NCBI GenBank assembly: GCA_025786725.1
Contig: JAHLTZ010000132.1
Coordinates: 1 to 24,177 of the forward strand
Source of the DNA: Syncephalis fuscata
Taxonomy: Eukaryota > Zoopagomycota > Zoopagomycetes > Zoopagales > Piptocephalidaceae
Direction of reading: 5' to 3'
Length of the DNA stretch: 24,177 nt
The position numbers were made by a program, and so were the translations under genes. The stretch's first letter is position 1, and each line of letters opens with the position of its first letter. Below, in pieces: positions 21,039-24,177 of the stretch. The notes beneath the pieces were generated by a model. That model made no database searches. It was given only the letters and a program-made list of their open reading frames with translations, and had not been told where the DNA came from.

Positions 21039-21558
21039 GGCAAGCTGAACTAAAAAAAGAAGCTCCTTTTGGTAGCCAAGCAATGAGTTTGCCAAGTATT
21101 ACACCTCACCCACAAAGTGGTGCCTTATTTGACAAAAAACCAAGCAGAAAGTTTGTTTAATAAGCACGCACAATAAAGTAAGAATAGAGTTGGCCAAGTA
21201 GAAAGTGTGTTTTAAAAGTGATTAAAGTAGAGGGAAAACGCCAAACTTTCAAAGTTGTTATAGATGGTCATAGGAGTGGAAGAAAGCGGGGTAAAGAGTA
21301 GGCTCAACACTGTAGCAATAGAACAATAAAGAATACGAGTAGTTAAAACGAAAGGAGGCAGCTTAGTGTAGTAAGTGTATTCTTTAGAGCCTAATTCCCC
21401 AAAACAAAGAACAGTAAGTGTGTAGGTGTGTGATCACTATAGTATACAATTTCAGATTGGCACAATAGTAAACGAACACTGTGTATACTCAGGAACAGCT
21501 TTATAAATCAAAGGCGAAGTATATACCGTGTAACGGGCAACGCATTTATTTCCAGTAT
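21039..21558. other. Putative divergent promoter region
   Basis: About 520 bases between the COP1-like start (minus) and a plus-strand coding-like stretch. It is AG-rich on the plus strand (21170-21420). No distinct elements were recognised. Confidence 0.35.
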
Positions 21559-22079
21559 ATGCCAAATTCCAAGGAGTGTCTCACATCACCGAGTGCAATC
21601 ATCCATGCTGCAACGCCCCTAAACGCCTTTGCTTTATTGAAAAAAATACGTATATAATACAGTGGAGTACAAATCATGGTCAATTATTAATCATTTCTGA
21701 CAGTTTGAAGCCATGTGAGCATGGTGCTGGCGAATGGCAACGCGGCTTTGTAGCACGTACGTATCGATTGCAACGCCGGACCCAGGGAGAACTCCTGTCC
21801 GTTTATAATGCACAATGTAAGCGGCACGCACAACGTGTAAGCCTCTTGCTTGAAACGAGGGCTTACCGGCCTTGCTATCAACGCAACTCAACGTTGTTGC
21901 TATATTCTATCAAGGACTATGGCAGCAATATCTTGTTTATTGTACAGCACGGCGATTCTAATAATGGATGGACTGTTGTTTTCCATTCCTGGATGGCCAA
22001 GAAGTGGGCGAAGCCGTTGCATGGCGAAACTGGCAACGTTTTGTGGAACAGCGCAAAGTATTCTAGCAAAGAAGTGTAA
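21559..22079 (+). CDS. Unrecognised coding-like stretch, probably frame-broken
   Basis: This stretch is richer in GC than the spacers and has long open frames, but no single frame reads well from an ATG. The only good ATG (21559) opens MPNSKECLTSPSAII.., which stops at 21655. A second frame is open from about 21576 to 22079 without an ATG, and gives KPCEHGAGEWQRGFVARTYR and later ILFIVQHGDSNNGW. A third frame has coding-like codon use near its end (PFLDGQEVGEAVAWRNWQRF, stop at about 22066). A missing base in the A7 run at 21640-21646 and another near 21978 would join the three in order, the same type of break as in the neighbouring genes. Short introns are an alternative, since GTAAGC donors occur at about 21817 and 21837. 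I recognise no family. An AATAAA at 22208 would suit a plus-strand transcript. Confidence 0.25.
21837..21866. repeat. Inverted repeat GTAAGCCTC / GAGGGCTTAC
   Basis: The arms at 21837-21845 and 21857-21866 pair with one bulged base around an 11-base loop. It lies within the unresolved coding-like stretch and overlaps a possible splice donor on each strand. Confidence 0.45.
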
Positions 22080-22454
22080 AAGAACCTGGCCAAAACATTT
22101 ACCAAACGTAAAAGGATCATGATAAGCAAGTATGCATGGCAATGTTAATAATAAGAATAGTCTAATAATAGCTTAATAATGTTATTTATCCTCATAACAA
22201 TAACAACAATAAACAAGTGATACATTGATCCATTATATTTTATCTGGCCATTGTTTACATAACATTGTCTTTAATACCTTTGCAAAGCAGTGTAATTCAC
22301 CGAATAGCTAAACGACTACATTGAATTAAAAATAGAATATGTTTGTGCCATGATTGAATTTAATAAGCCAATGACCAGATTTGTTTATTTCACCTATTGA
22401 AATACAAAACTCGTCTTATTTACAGCAACGCCATCTTACTAGATGTTATTGCCG
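22080..22454. other. AT-rich spacer between convergent coding stretches
   Basis: It contains the AATAAA element at 22208 on plus and TTTATT at about 22384-22389, a possible polyadenylation signal for the minus-strand p24 gene. No gene is seen. Confidence 0.45.
22203..22219 (+). terminator. Possible polyadenylation signal, same 17-mer as at 1408
   Basis: AATAAA at 22208-22213 inside ACAACAATAAACAAGTG, identical to the element after the lectin-like gene. Confidence 0.35.
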
Positions 22455-23307
22455 TTAGATGCGGCCACCTCCGCGACGATTATTAAAGAATGCCTTAACT
22501 ACATAGACTTGAATAGCCGCCATTGTAACAATGGTGGCACTTTCAAAAAACGAAAACCAAAATACTCGGTTTTCAGTGCTTTTAACCGTACTGAAGTTGC
22601 GATTTTCACGAGTACGGAAGTATTTCTGGGCGCGTAGCACATGGCCAACGCCTGCGTTCATACGAAAGATGCTTTCATCCATGGCCGATGCTTGTTCGGC
22701 GCCCAAAGGATGTGCAACTGGCATTGAAGCTTTGTGCTCTTCATTTTCAACGGAAATGTCAAAATCAATCAACTTCTGGCCCGACGATACTTGTGAATTA
22801 TCAAAGCAGAACGAGTATTCGCCCTGGCTATTGCCTGTAAAGATATAATCACCTTGACGCTTCTTTGAGCCGGTAAATAGAATTCGCGTCGATGGATCGG
22901 TTACGGAAAAGTCGATATAAAATCACCGCCCGTTTGTACCTATAACCATCAATTGGTGCGTTTGTTCGTTAGCTAGTTAGTTAACAGTGCTATTGACGCT
23001 GCATTTCTGTTATTCGTCGCTTTCGTTTCTTCATCGCGTGACCATATGACGCAATTGGACCACGCGATGCTTAATAGTGTATTGTCCTTTGTAAGCCACA
23101 TGATCTCGCGCTATCAAAGGCTGTTCACTCTTAACAATCTCTCGGCCTGTCTTACCGCAAAATAGAAGGCCACCTTACGACCAGCCTCAGGTACCCAGGT
23201 GTAGAAGCACTCATGGGCACCCTGGTTCACCCAGTAGGTTAATGAGGTGGCCAGTACATTCTGGCCAGTAGTGCAAGTGATAATAGCAAAGTAAGCGCCT
23301 TCATCAT
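22455..23307 (-). CDS. p24/emp24 family (GOLD-domain) cargo receptor, two exons
   Basis: Exon 1 is 23307-23156 and exon 2 is 22939-22455, with a 216-base GTAAGA..TATAG intron. The protein starts MMKALTLLLSLALLA, a signal peptide. A GOLD domain follows, with the two conserved cysteines (HECFYTW and GEYSFCFDN) and VQTGGDFYIDFSV joined exactly across the splice. Next are a luminal coiled-coil-like helix (RTRENRNFSTVKSTENRVFWFS), one C-terminal membrane helix, and a short tail with FF and RR (AFFNNRR), the COPII/COPI sorting signals of this family. p24 proteins cycle between ER and Golgi and select GPI-anchored and other cargo. Two bases appear lost, at about 23260 just after the signal peptide and in the A-run 22919-22922. 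With both added the coding length is 639 bases (212 residues), the normal family size. The tail is somewhat longer than usual (ends RGGGRI). The subfamily is not assigned. Confidence 0.88.
23032..23069. repeat. Perfect 9-base inverted repeat inside the p24 intron
   Basis: CATCGCGTG (23032-23040) and CACGCGATG (23061-23069) flank a 20-base loop. It is CpG-rich against an AT-rich background and lies in the middle of the 216-base intron. Confidence 0.6.
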
Positions 23308-24177
23308 CGTAGTATAATAGAACAGAGACGAATAAACGAAGATTGACGAACGAAATGACGATGAAGAGGCGCTGTTGCTGTTGTGGGCCAGTCAGCTTCA
23401 ACCACGTCGTTGACGAATAATTTTCAAGTTTTTGATTTGAAAACTGTAAGTTCAATCGACGATTTACGCCTTCAACTATTATCCTTTACACACTACACTC
23501 GTTTGTTTAAAGCAGTATACTTAATTCAATAAATTGTAATAATAATTGGTTATGGGTTTTGAAAAGCGGTGTGTGTATACAATGTAGATTAATAGAACAT
23601 ATAACTAAACAGTGTTTGGCCAATGGACGGCTATAATATCTGATGACGTTGATAGTATTGGTTTAGGATAGATAGTGTGATAATAGAAAGACTGATACAA
23701 TCCTGTATTGATCATCACTAGGCATACGTCAGGTAAAAGTACTGATAAGTTGGATTGTTTAAGCTGTGAAAGAGAATAAATAAAAAATGTGTTGATTTGT
23801 AGAGAGGTATTGTGTATATGATACTATAGCTATTATGGTGGATGTTGTATACATGATAGTAGCAATGTTAGCTGTATTGCAAGTATGACTGCCAAACTGG
23901 ATTATCATTCATTACCAATATTAAAACAAATAACAAAACATGTATATATAATAGAAAATGTAATTGTGCTAATGCAAATGTTTATTAGCAATAAGATTAC
24001 ATTAAACAATTTCAGCTATTATCCATGACCATGACTTTGTTGAAGATATGGAAAGTATTTTGTCTAATTTTATTTTCCATTTACATCGAATGCATAGATG
24101 TAGTTAGTGAGGTGATATAAATGAATGGTAAGTGAGTGAATACTGATTATAGATTATAATAAGTATATATATATATG
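23308..24177. other. Upstream region of the p24 gene to the window edge
   Basis: About 870 bases, increasingly AT-rich. No start-proximal element, RNA gene or coding frame was recognised beyond the presumed p24 promoter. Confidence 0.5.

Overview
The window looks like nuclear DNA of an AT-rich eukaryotic microbe, most likely an early-diverging (zygomycete-grade) fungus. The reasons are the short GT-AG introns (about 51-105 nt in most cases), AT-rich spacers with AATAAA signals, two intron-less OPT-type oligopeptide transporters close to fission yeast Isp4, a Ral2/Mds3-like kelch-BTB protein and an F-box/LRR protein. The lineage is an inference; nothing in the window fixes it to genus. No bacterial features, CRISPR arrays, rRNA or convincing tRNA were found, and no transposon was recognised.

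Layout, left to right: (1) the 3' part of a ricin-lectin-like gene of unknown function, running off the left edge (+, to 1382). (2) A 2.5 kb spacer with a GC-elevated island at about 2570-2900 that carries a long hairpin and C/D-box-like motifs. (3) Two OPT transporter paralogues arranged tail to tail: one intact (+, 3882-6098), one whose 3' half has five reading-frame breaks (-, 6887-9167). (4) An F-box/LRR protein (-, 10772-11719). (5) A 2.8 kb spacer. (6) A kelch-BTB protein with a short first exon (+, 14494-17258). (7) A 13-exon COP1-type RING/coiled-coil/WD40 ubiquitin ligase (-, 17848-21038). (8) A poorly resolved coding-like stretch (+, about 21559-22079). (9) A two-exon p24/emp24 (GOLD domain) cargo receptor (-, 22455-23307). 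(10) About 0.87 kb of AT-rich sequence to the right edge.

The genes do not form one pathway. Two themes can be inferred: ubiquitin and signalling regulators (F-box/LRR, COP1-like, kelch-BTB) and membrane or secretory functions (two OPT transporters, p24). The most striking observation is that four of the seven recognisable genes can be read through only if single missing bases are assumed: nine sites, always a one-base loss, never a gain. Adding those bases makes each coding length an exact multiple of three and restores family motifs. This points to consensus deletion errors, recent pseudogenisation (especially of the minus-strand OPT gene, five sites in about 0.72 kb), or, much less likely, correction at the RNA level.
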